Below are positions 47,985 to 54,426 of a stretch of 54,426 bases of DNA, piece by piece. Location of the stretch: assembly GCF_001905095.1 (NCBI RefSeq), contig NZ_LWLS01000103.1, forward strand, positions 1 to 54,426, given 5' to 3'. Numbering within the stretch: the first letter of the stretch is position 1; each line of letters begins with the position of its first letter. Origin of the DNA: Micromonospora sp. CB01531. Lineage in GTDB: Bacteria > Actinomycetota > Actinomycetes > Mycobacteriales > Micromonosporaceae. Position numbers and translations under genes: made by a program. The notes under the pieces were generated by a model, which worked only from the letters and a program-made list of their open reading frames with translations, did not search any database and was not told where the DNA came from.

Positions 47985-48047
47985 GCGGTCAGGACGGGGC
48001 CCCGGCTCCGCCGGAGGCGTTGACCGGGAGCCCCTCCTTACCGCTCA
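47982..48047. terminator. Bidirectional imperfect hairpin spanning both stop codons
   Basis: An inverted repeat of about 24 nt per arm (TGAGCGGT...GGGGC.CCCGG against its complement) with one mismatch and two single-base bulges. It begins in the stop codon of the penicillin-binding protein gene and covers the stop codon of the convergent GNAT gene. Confidence 0.75.
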
Positions 48048-48463
48048 GCCCGCTTGGCGGGGCCGACGCGGAACATGCCGGTCATCTCGTCGTGGACGGC
48101 GTAGCCGAAGCGGCGGTAGAGGCTGACCGACTCCCCGGTGGCGAACAGGCCGACGAAGGTGCGGGACGAGGCCCGGCCGGCGATCCACTCCTCCAGCCGG
48201 CCGAGGATCGCCGCGCCCACCCCGCGCCGCTGCCGTTCCGGCACCACGGCGAGGTCCTGCAGGTAGTAGTAGATCGCGCCGTCGCCGATCAGCCGGCCGA
48301 CCCCGATCACCCGGTCGCCCTCGACCGCCACCACCCCGTGCAGCGAGGCGGCCAGCGAGGCCGGGATGGCCGCCGGGTCGTACGCCTCGATCCAGCCGAC
48401 GGCGGTGGTGACGGCGACGAACTCCTCGACCGTGGGCAGCCGGTCGACCAGGTGGTACTCCAC
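48038..48463 (-). CDS. GNAT-family N-acetyltransferase
   Basis: A 141-aa acetyl-CoA-dependent acetyltransferase. The acetyl-CoA motif A is YYLQDLAVVPERQRRGVGAAILGRLEEW at about residues 66-93 (RxxGxG/A type). The substrate cannot be told. GTG start at 48463; 18 bp downstream of the kinase-like gene stop, so they probably form an operon. Confidence 0.9.
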   Translation of the reverse strand: MEYHLVDRLPTVEEFVAVTTAVGWIEAYDPAAIPASLAASLHGVVAVEGDRVIGVGRLIGDGAIYYYLQDLAVVPERQRRGVGAAILGRLEEWIAGRASSRTFVGLFATGESVSLYRRFGYAVHDEMTGMFRVGPAKRAER

Positions 48464-48481
48464 CTTCGGAATCTAGCCCGG

Positions 48482-49084
48482 TCAGCAGCGGAGCAGGGGC
48501 GACACCATCCGGTCCAGCACCGCCGCGACCTCGTCCGGGTCGCCGTCGCCGTCGACCACCACGAACGACCCGAACTCGGGCAGTGCCCGGTAGGCGGCGT
48601 CCAGCGCGCGCAGGTGGCCCTGCTCCTCGGTGTCGATGCCACGGGCCATGACCCGCCGCCGGGCGACCTCCGGCGCGGTCGCCAGGAAGCAGACCACCGT
48701 CGGTCGCGGAAAGATCCGGTACACCGCCCGGACCGCCCGCCGCCCCCGGTCGCCGCGGGCCGCCATGATCACATACTGGCACCAGGTCCACCGGTCCAGC
48801 ACCGCCGTCCGCCCGGTCAGCCGGCTGACCAGCACCGTGCGGGCCATCGCGACCGCGCGGACCGCCGCCTCCAGCGCCGGATAGAGGGTACGGCCGAACA
48901 GCGCCACCCCGTCCGGGCGGCCCAGCGTCCGGGCGAGCCGGTTCCACAGCGGCCGCCCGCCCGCGTTCTCGAAGTAGGCCGCCGGCACGCCTCGGGCGGT
49001 CAGCCGGCGGGCGAGCGCTCGGGCCTGGGTGCTCTTGCCGGAGCCGTCGATCCCGACCAGGGCGATCATCACGGAACGGGCCAC
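48482..49084 (-). CDS. Thymidylate-kinase-like P-loop kinase
   Basis: A 200-aa nucleotide-monophosphate-kinase-fold protein. The P-loop is GIDGSGKST (residues about 11-19), the DR motif is AVLDRWTWCQYV, and the lid region is near residue 150 (RRRVMARGIDTEEQGH). It resembles dTMP kinase but is diverged from the canonical Tmk (no DRY), so it may be a paralogue with another substrate. Start GTG 49084; ATG 49069 is possible and neither has a clear ribosome site. Confidence 0.8.
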   Translation of the reverse strand: MARSVMIALVGIDGSGKSTQARALARRLTARGVPAAYFENAGGRPLWNRLARTLGRPDGVALFGRTLYPALEAAVRAVAMARTVLVSRLTGRTAVLDRWTWCQYVIMAARGDRGRRAVRAVYRIFPRPTVVCFLATAPEVARRRVMARGIDTEEQGHLRALDAAYRALPEFGSFVVVDGDGDPDEVAAVLDRMVSPLLRC

Positions 49085-49213
49085 GGGTCGGCACGGTAGC
49101 CGCCGGGCGCAACTTCGGTCGGAAAAAAATCCGCGCGGGGTGTCGGATCCCATCCGGCGGCGCCGACCCACCCGTGAGCGCGCCCGCCGGGCGCCACCGA
49201 GCAGGAGGACACC

Positions 49214-49771
49214 ATGCGCAAGCTCGTCTACTGGGTGCACCAGTCCGTCGACGGCTTCATCGAGGGACCGAACGGCGAATTCGACTGGCCGGTCATGGCA
49301 CCGGAGCTCTCGGCGTACTCCCTCGAACTGTGCGACCGGGCTGACGCCTTTCTCTACGGCCGCAAGGTGTGGGGGTTGATGTCCTGGTACTGGCCGCGCG
49401 CGGAGCAGATTTCCCAGGATCCGCACAACCTGCGCTTCGCCCCAATCTGGCGGCGTACCCCGAAGATCGTCATCTCGCGGAGCCTGGAGAGCGCCGAGTA
49501 CGACGCCCGGGTGATCGGCCGCGACCTCGCCACCGAGATCGCCGAGCTGAAGGCCCCACCCGGCAAGGACCTGCTGCTCACCGGAGGCTCCGCTGCCGCG
49601 GCCGCGCTGACCGGCCTGGGCCTCATCGACGAGTACCAGGTGGTCGTGCACCCGGTGGTGCTCGGCGGCGGCACCCCGGTCTTCCCCGACAAGGACCGGC
49701 TCGACCTGCGGCTGATCGAGACTCGGGGCTTCGACGGCCGGTCGGTGCTGCTGCGCTACGTGCGGGCGTGA
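49214..49771 (+). CDS. RibD C-terminal/dihydrofolate-reductase-like protein
   Basis: A 185-aa NADPH-dependent reductase-fold protein of the RibD_C family. LVYWVHQSVDGFIEGPNGEFDWPV is the first strand and substrate loop, LLLTGGSAAAAALTGLGLIDEYQVVVHPVVLGGGTPVF the nucleotide-binding strand-loop. Similar proteins are common in actinomycetes as stand-alone reductases of unknown substrate, separate from riboflavin synthesis. The ATG follows GCAGGAGGACACC. Confidence 0.92.
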   Translation: MRKLVYWVHQSVDGFIEGPNGEFDWPVMAPELSAYSLELCDRADAFLYGRKVWGLMSWYWPRAEQISQDPHNLRFAPIWRRTPKIVISRSLESAEYDARVIGRDLATEIAELKAPPGKDLLLTGGSAAAAALTGLGLIDEYQVVVHPVVLGGGTPVFPDKDRLDLRLIETRGFDGRSVLLRYVRA

Positions 49772-49869
49772 GGTGGGTGGGGCGGCCGCGGGCCGCCCAC
49801 CACCCGAGAACGGCTGGCGGCAGCTGCCCGGTACCCGGGGCCCGCGCGCCGGCCAGGCACAATCGTCCG

Positions 49870-50679
49870 GTGCCCGTCCACGAGATCACCGACCCCGACG
49901 ACGACCGGATCGCCGACTACCGCGCGCTGACCGACGTGGAGCTGCGGACCCGCTGGGAGCCCCCGCACGGCCTGTTCATCGCCGAGGGGGAGCTGGTGCT
50001 GCGGCGGGCGCTGCGGGCCGGCTACCCGGCCCGGTCGTACCTGGTCGACGCCAAGCGGGTCGACCAGCTCGCCGACCTCGACACCGGCGACACCCCCGTC
50101 TACGCGGCCACCCCGGAGGTGCTGCAGCGCGCCACCGGCTTCCACGTGCACCGGGGGGTGCTCGCCTCGTTCCACCGCAAGCCGCTGCCCGCCGCCGCCG
50201 AGGTGCTGGCCGACGCCCGCCGGGTGGTGATCCTGGAGGACGTCAACAACCACACCAACCTCGGGGCGATCTTCCGGGCCGTGGCCGCGCTCGGCGTGGA
50301 CGCCGTGCTGCTCTCCCCGACCTGCGCCGACCCGCTCTACCGGCGCAGCGTCCGGGTCAGCATGGGTGAGGTCTTCGCCATCCCGTACGCAAAGCTGGAG
50401 CCCTGGCCGGACGGCCTCGCCCAGGTCCGGGCGGCGGGTTTCACGGTGCTGGCGATGACGCCCGCGCCGGACGCGGTGCCGATTCAGCGGCTGGACGCCG
50501 GCCAGCGGACCCGGGCGGCGTTGCTGATGGGCGCCGAGGGCGCCGGGCTGACCCGGGCCGCCATGGCCGCCAGCGACGTGCGGGTGGTGATCCCGATGCG
50601 GCGCGGGGTGGACTCGCTCAACGTCGCCGCAGCCACCGCAGTGGCCTGCTGGGAACTGGGCCGTGATGACCCGCTGTGA
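49870..50679 (+). CDS. TrmH/SpoU-family RNA 2'-O-methyltransferase
   Basis: A 269-aa SPOUT enzyme that methylates a ribose 2'-OH in rRNA or tRNA with SAM. An N-terminal L30e-like substrate-binding domain (about 20-105) is followed by the knotted catalytic domain: ILEDVNNHTNLGAIFRAVAALGVDAVLL (motif 1, Asn and Arg), LLMGAEGAGL (motif 2) and IPMRRGVDSLNVAAATAV (motif 3). All motifs are intact. GTG start 49870. The target nucleotide is unknown. Confidence 0.93.
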   Translation: MPVHEITDPDDDRIADYRALTDVELRTRWEPPHGLFIAEGELVLRRALRAGYPARSYLVDAKRVDQLADLDTGDTPVYAATPEVLQRATGFHVHRGVLASFHRKPLPAAAEVLADARRVVILEDVNNHTNLGAIFRAVAALGVDAVLLSPTCADPLYRRSVRVSMGEVFAIPYAKLEPWPDGLAQVRAAGFTVLAMTPAPDAVPIQRLDAGQRTRAALLMGAEGAGLTRAAMAASDVRVVIPMRRGVDSLNVAAATAVACWELGRDDPL

Positions 50680-50826
50680 CCCGGGGCCGGCCGGGTGCCG
50701 CCCGCCCCCAGGGGGACCTGCCCTTTTCGGCTGGTCATGGTCGCCCTGGGCCCCCGCGACACGGCCGGCGGCCGGGCAGACAACCGGTACTCGAGATCGG
50801 CGGTGACGCAGGGTAGCGTGTCGCCC

Positions 50827-52812
50827 GTGTTCCCTACCGTCCGTGAAGTCCTCGCCCTGGTGCCGGTACGCCACGGCGCCCCGCGCCTGGTCGCGGGCGA
50901 CGCGGGCCTGGACCGGCCGGTCCGCTGGGTGCACGTGGCCGAGGTGCCGGACATCGCCACCCTGCTCGGTGGTGGGGAACTCGTGCTCACCACCGGCATC
51001 GGGCTGCCCGCGGACGACGCGGGACTGCGCGCGTTCATCGGTGATCTGGCCGACGTCGGGGTCTCCGGGCTCGTGGTCGAGCTCGGTCGCCGCTACATCA
51101 GCGGGGTGCCCCGGGTGATGGCAGCCGCCGCCGAGCGGCGCGGGCTGCCCCTGGTCGAGCTGCGCCGGGCCACCCCGTTCGTCCGGATCACCGAGGCGGT
51201 GCACGCGCTGATCGTGGACGCCCAGCTCACCGAGCTGCGGGCCACCGAGGAGATCCATCAGCGGTTCACCGAACTCTCGGTGGAGGGCGCCGGCCCGGAA
51301 GAGGTGGTGCGGCAGGCCGCCGAGCTGTCCGGGTGCCCGGTGGTGCTGGAGAACCTCTCCCGACGGGTGCTCGCGTACGACCCGGCGGGGGAGAGCGCCG
51401 AGCTGCTGCTCGACGGCTGGGAGCAGCACTCGCGGCGGATCCGTCCCGCCGGGCGGACCGCATACGACCCGGACAGCGGGTGGCTGGTCACCACCGTGGG
51501 GGCCCGGGGCGAGGACTGGGGGCGGCTGCTGCTGCGCTGGCCGGCCGGCGGCGAGCTGACCACCGACGGCCCCGACCGGCTGGTGGCGACCGACGACGCG
51601 CCGCCGGTCGACGGGACCGACGCCGGGCGGCCGGACGGCCCGCAGCGTGAGGACGCGCCCGGGACGGACCCGGCGCCCGCCGACGTGATCCCCGGGTCCG
51701 GTGCCGCACCGGTGGCGGGGTGGCCTGCACCGGCGGGCCGGGACGTCGCCCCGGTCGGGCCGGGGACCCCGCCCACCCGGCTCACCATCCTCGTCGAGCG
51801 GGCCGCCTCCACCCTCGCCCTCGGCCGGCTGATCCGGCGGGACGCCGAGGGGCTGGAACGGCAGATCCACCGGACCCTGCTCACCGCGTTGATCGACCAC
51901 TCCCGTCCGGTCGACGAGGTCGCGCTGCGGGCCAAGGCGCTCGGCGTGACGCTGGACCGCCGCCACCTGGTCGGCGTCGTGGTGCGGTACCGGACCGACG
52001 ACGCAGCGGAGGCCGGTGAGCCGGGCCCGGACGCCGGCCTGGCCCGGCTGCGCGACCTCGCCGAGTCGGTCGGCCAGGCCCTCCGGGAAGCCAAGCTCAC
52101 CGCCCTGACCAGTGCCGTCGACGACCAGGCGGTGGGCGTGCTGCTCGCCCTCGCCGACCCGGCCGCCGAGGAGAAGGCGCTCGCCGCGTTCGCCGCCGCG
52201 CTCCGCCGGGTACGCCTCGACGCCACCCCGGCCCGCCCGCCGGGCCCCCGGCCCGCCCCGCGCCCGGTGGACGCGGCCGCCCGTCCCGTCGCCGTCGGCG
52301 CGTCCCGCGGTGGCGACGGCTCGCCCCGGTCGACCCCGGTCCCGCCGCGGGTGGCCGGTCCGGCACCCGTGATCATCGCCGCCGGATCGGGTGTGGCCAG
52401 CCTGCGGGAGGCGGGCCGCTCGCTGGTCGAGGGGCGGCAGATCGCTGACGCGGCCCGGCGCGACCGGCGGGACCTGCCGATCTTCCGGCTGCCGCACGTC
52501 GGCCTGGCCGGCCTGCTGCACCTGCTGCGGGACGAGCCGCGCCTGCAGACCTTCGTGGAACGGGAACTCGGCGCGCTGCTTGCGTACGACGCCCGGCATC
52601 CCAGGGAGCAGTTGCTCGGCACCCTGCGGGCGTACCTGGAACAGGGCCGGAACAAGTCGGCGGCGGCCGCTGCGGCGCACCTGTCCCGGCCGGCGTTCTA
52701 CGAGCGGCTGGCCCGGATCGGCCGGATCCTCGACGTCGACCTCGACTCGGTCGAGGCGTGCCTCTCCCTCCACGTCGCCCTGCTGGCCCTAGACGCCGTC
52801 CGCACCCCCTAA
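50827..52812 (+). CDS. PucR-family transcriptional regulator
   Basis: A 661-aa regulator. The PucR N-terminal domain (about 1-125: TVREVLALVPVRHGAPRLVAGDAGLDRPVRWVHVAEV) and a GGDEF-like/CdaR middle domain (about 315-440) lead to the C-terminal PucR helix-turn-helix (about 595-655: YLEQGRNKSAAAAAAHLSRPAFYERLARIGRILDVDLD). It is longer than usual (about 500-550 aa) because of two low-complexity Pro/Asp/Arg inserts at about 255-315 and 470-510. No purine genes adjoin, so its target is unknown. Start GTG 50827; GTG 50818 is an alternative. Confidence 0.92.
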   Translation: MFPTVREVLALVPVRHGAPRLVAGDAGLDRPVRWVHVAEVPDIATLLGGGELVLTTGIGLPADDAGLRAFIGDLADVGVSGLVVELGRRYISGVPRVMAAAAERRGLPLVELRRATPFVRITEAVHALIVDAQLTELRATEEIHQRFTELSVEGAGPEEVVRQAAELSGCPVVLENLSRRVLAYDPAGESAELLLDGWEQHSRRIRPAGRTAYDPDSGWLVTTVGARGEDWGRLLLRWPAGGELTTDGPDRLVATDDAPPVDGTDAGRPDGPQREDAPGTDPAPADVIPGSGAAPVAGWPAPAGRDVAPVGPGTPPTRLTILVERAASTLALGRLIRRDAEGLERQIHRTLLTALIDHSRPVDEVALRAKALGVTLDRRHLVGVVVRYRTDDAAEAGEPGPDAGLARLRDLAESVGQALREAKLTALTSAVDDQAVGVLLALADPAAEEKALAAFAAALRRVRLDATPARPPGPRPAPRPVDAAARPVAVGASRGGDGSPRSTPVPPRVAGPAPVIIAAGSGVASLREAGRSLVEGRQIADAARRDRRDLPIFRLPHVGLAGLLHLLRDEPRLQTFVERELGALLAYDARHPREQLLGTLRAYLEQGRNKSAAAAAAHLSRPAFYERLARIGRILDVDLDSVEACLSLHVALLALDAVRTP

Positions 52813-52832
52813 CCCCTGCCACCCGGGGAGGT

Positions 52833-52893
52833 GTTGATCATGAGGTTGGCGGCGGCGGATCGGACAAACCGTCCAGCCAACCTCATGATCAAC
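52833..52893. terminator. Bidirectional hairpin, 18-bp perfect A/T-containing stem
   Basis: Arms GTTGATCATGAGGTTGGC (52833-52850) and its complement (52876-52893) around a 25-nt loop, between the convergent PucR and MurL genes. The core GATCATGAGGTT is shared with the hairpin at 45630. Confidence 0.85.
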
Positions 52894-52924
52894 GCCGACG
52901 GGCGGCGCGCGGGTGAGGTCGGGG

Positions 52925-54280
52925 TCAGGCGAGGGTGGTCAGGGCCTTGGCGTAGGCGGGGGGGACGAAGGTGGGGCCGGCCGGGGTGAAGACGTCCGAG
53001 GTGGCCGCGGTCGACCAGGCGGTGTCGGGCACCGCCGCCACCAGGGCCCGTACCACCGGGGCATCGCGCCACTGGTCCTGCTCGGCGAGCAGGCCGAGCG
53101 CCACCACCGACTCCTCGACCTCCCCGACGCACTCGAACGGCTTGTGCCCGTCCACGCCGAGCAGCTCGCGGTAGCCGGGGATCTGCGCCTCGTCGGCGAG
53201 CAGGTCGCCGCCGAAGATCTTCGTGAGCCGCTCCCGGGGCATGAACGGCGCCATGGCCAGGAAGACGAACCGGCACTTCGGGCAGTTCCGGCACCAGCGT
53301 TCGCTCGCGTCGCGCAGCTTGAACGCGGCGTTGCAGCTGGTCACCACGGCGTCGTACCGGTCGATCTCGGCGAAGAGCCGGGCGATGTGCAGCTCCGACA
53401 GCGACCGCAGCAGCGAGAAATACGGCTCGGAGAGCCCGGCGTACTCGGCGAGGGCCGCCCGCAGCAACCCCTCCGCCTCGACGCCCTTGGACCACTGGTG
53501 GTTGATCTCGTGCCCCTGCCAGACCAGGTTCGGGTCGGACGCCGAGCGCTCGTTGGACATCACCACCGGACCGAGACCGTGCAGCACGGCGGTGGCGACC
53601 GCGATCAGCGAGTTGATCGCGGTGACCGGGATGTGCCCGTTGCGCGCGCCGGCCGCGTTGAGGTCGAACAGCACCGGGTCGATCCGCCGCCGGGCAGCCA
53701 GCGGCACCAGATCGGACGCCTCGTTGACCGAGACGATGACGTGGTTGGGGTTGACCGAGAAGGGCACCGGGTCGAAGCCGGCCCGGCGCAGCGCCTCCAG
53801 GCTGACGATGGAGTCCTTGCCGCCGCCGACCGCGCAGAGCGGGCGCCGGTCCGAGTCGTCGTACACCCGAGGTGGGGTGACATCGCCGGCCGGCACCTCC
53901 GGGCGCAGCTCCAGCACGTGCGGGAGTTGGTTGCGGTACGCGTACTCGGCGAGGCCCTTGGTGTAGACGGCGGTGACCAGCTCGACGGCCGCCGCACCCA
54001 GCGGCGCCGGCAGCACCAGCCGGTGCGGTGCGGCGGCCTTGTAGTAGCTGACCCCGGCGACGATGTGCAGCAGGTCCAGGACCCGGTTGACGGTGGCGGC
54101 GGTCTCGTCCGACACCGGCTCGGCCGGCAGCGGAAAGGTGATCACCTCGGTGAACCGCTGCTCGCCCTCCGGGCCGGTGAGAGCGTAGTCGAACAACGCC
54201 TCGCCGGTGGCGAAGTCGATCGAGTAGGACGGGAAGGTAAAGGCGTCCATCCGCCGGAGCTGCTCGTTCTCGTTGGGCAC
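52925..54280 (-). CDS. murL: MurL-type UDP-MurNAc-L-Ala-L-Glu epimerase
   Basis: A 451-aa cytosolic protein with an ATP-pyrophosphatase loop AVGGGKDSIVSLEAL (residues 150-164), MSNERSASDPNLVWQGHEINHQWSKG, and a late Cys cluster RWCRNCPKCRFVF. This combination fits MurL, first described in Xanthomonas and reported to have homologues in Micromonospora-type actinomycetes. It epimerises the L-Glu of UDP-MurNAc-L-Ala-L-Glu to D-Glu using ATP, in place of glutamate racemase supplying D-Glu. Its partner MurD2 is not in this window. GTG 54280 begins right after a -10 element (TAGTAT). Assignment is from remembered family features and not from a search, so a different ATP-PPase function remains possible. 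Confidence 0.75.
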   Translation of the reverse strand: MPNENEQLRRMDAFTFPSYSIDFATGEALFDYALTGPEGEQRFTEVITFPLPAEPVSDETAATVNRVLDLLHIVAGVSYYKAAAPHRLVLPAPLGAAAVELVTAVYTKGLAEYAYRNQLPHVLELRPEVPAGDVTPPRVYDDSDRRPLCAVGGGKDSIVSLEALRRAGFDPVPFSVNPNHVIVSVNEASDLVPLAARRRIDPVLFDLNAAGARNGHIPVTAINSLIAVATAVLHGLGPVVMSNERSASDPNLVWQGHEINHQWSKGVEAEGLLRAALAEYAGLSEPYFSLLRSLSELHIARLFAEIDRYDAVVTSCNAAFKLRDASERWCRNCPKCRFVFLAMAPFMPRERLTKIFGGDLLADEAQIPGYRELLGVDGHKPFECVGEVEESVVALGLLAEQDQWRDAPVVRALVAAVPDTAWSTAATSDVFTPAGPTFVPPAYAKALTTLA

Positions 54281-54285
54281 ACGCC

Positions 54286-54327
54286 ATACTACAGCGTGTC
54301 TCAGTAGTCCGTTGGGTCATGAGACAC
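54286..54327 (-). promoter_or_regulatory. murL promoter with inverted repeat GTGTCTCA...TGAGACAC
   Basis: On the minus strand TAGTAT (54291-54286) ends 5 nt before the GTG start, implying a leaderless transcript. Perfect 8-bp arms GTGTCTCA (54296-54303) and TGAGACAC (54320-54327) flank the -35 region, a good place for a regulator. No convincing TTGACA is seen, so an activator may be needed. Confidence 0.5.
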
Positions 54328-54426
54328 CGCCCTTCTCGGGCGTCCCTGCCGTCGCGAATGTTCGTGGCGGTAGGGTTCCTCCGTCATCGAGGCTGGTTTC
54401 ACCGGCGCGTGGGCGCCGGCCAGAGC

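Noticed and set aside
49756..52773. 1,005-aa minus-strand frame opposite the SpoU and PucR genes
   Set aside because: Covers two unrelated real genes and their spacer. No motif or start signal.

Overview
The window looks like a chromosomal segment of a Micromonospora-like actinomycete (Micromonosporaceae). The basis is a uniformly very high G+C content, frequent GTG starts, many ATGA/GTGA four-base gene overlaps, a mabA-inhA-ferrochelatase cluster, and a MurL-type glutamate epimerase that is known from Micromonospora relatives. Forty-five protein genes are supported, plus one efflux-pump gene split by an insertion. No tRNA, rRNA or CRISPR array was seen.

Layout. (a) 1-3,450: a gene-poor left end, then an ArsC/Spx-like protein, a 57-aa membrane peptide, a permuted papain-fold protein, a SnoaL-like protein and a membrane-anchored CBM2-like protein. 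(b) 3,677-17,353: a carbohydrate and cell-surface block with a 1,832-aa two-headed amylase-pullulanase, a Lys/Asp-rich beta-helix surface protein, Xaa-Pro aminopeptidase, asparagine synthetase, a secreted AA10 lytic polysaccharide monooxygenase with CBM2, and a PfkB sugar kinase. (c) 17,363-21,288: a Bcr/CflA-type MFS efflux gene with its divergent MarR regulator. The pump gene is cut in two by a TnpB-only element of about 2.1 kb that carries an unusually large (653 aa) TnpB. (d) 21,374-26,322: MBL hydrolase plus thioesterase, a PAP2 membrane phosphatase, two bacterial-PH-domain membrane proteins and a small Cys/His protein. (e) 26,564-44,616: a core block whose gene order matches Mycobacterium tuberculosis Rv1479-Rv1488 (moxR, DUF58, VWA, mabA, inhA, ferrochelatase, conserved hypothetical, nfeD, SPFH). 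Here it is opened in two places by accessory DNA: an acyltransferase/hydrolase/two-component cluster, and a beta-lactamase-like gene plus an IS200/IS605 element. (f) 44,768-54,426: a multispan membrane protein with an FSK repeat, a class A penicillin-binding protein, a GNAT, a dTMP-kinase-like protein, a RibD/DHFR-like reductase, a SpoU methyltransferase, a PucR regulator and MurL.

How the genes work together. Amylopullulanase, LPMO, CBM2 proteins and the sugar kinase suggest polysaccharide use. MabA and InhA run two steps of type II fatty-acid elongation. The penicillin-binding protein and MurL act on peptidoglycan, MurL supplying the D-Glu stereocentre by a non-canonical route. Most convergent gene pairs are separated by long, often perfect, hairpins that probably act as bidirectional terminators. 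Two of these share an A/T-containing core (GATCATGAGGTT).

The most unusual items are the large-TnpB element inside the MFS gene, the IS200-type TnpA whose HUH motif reads Q-V-H, the hexanucleotide-encoded KD repeat in the surface protein, the paired 23-bp hairpins plus tandem repeat at 39,516-39,857, and MurL with a possible leaderless start.
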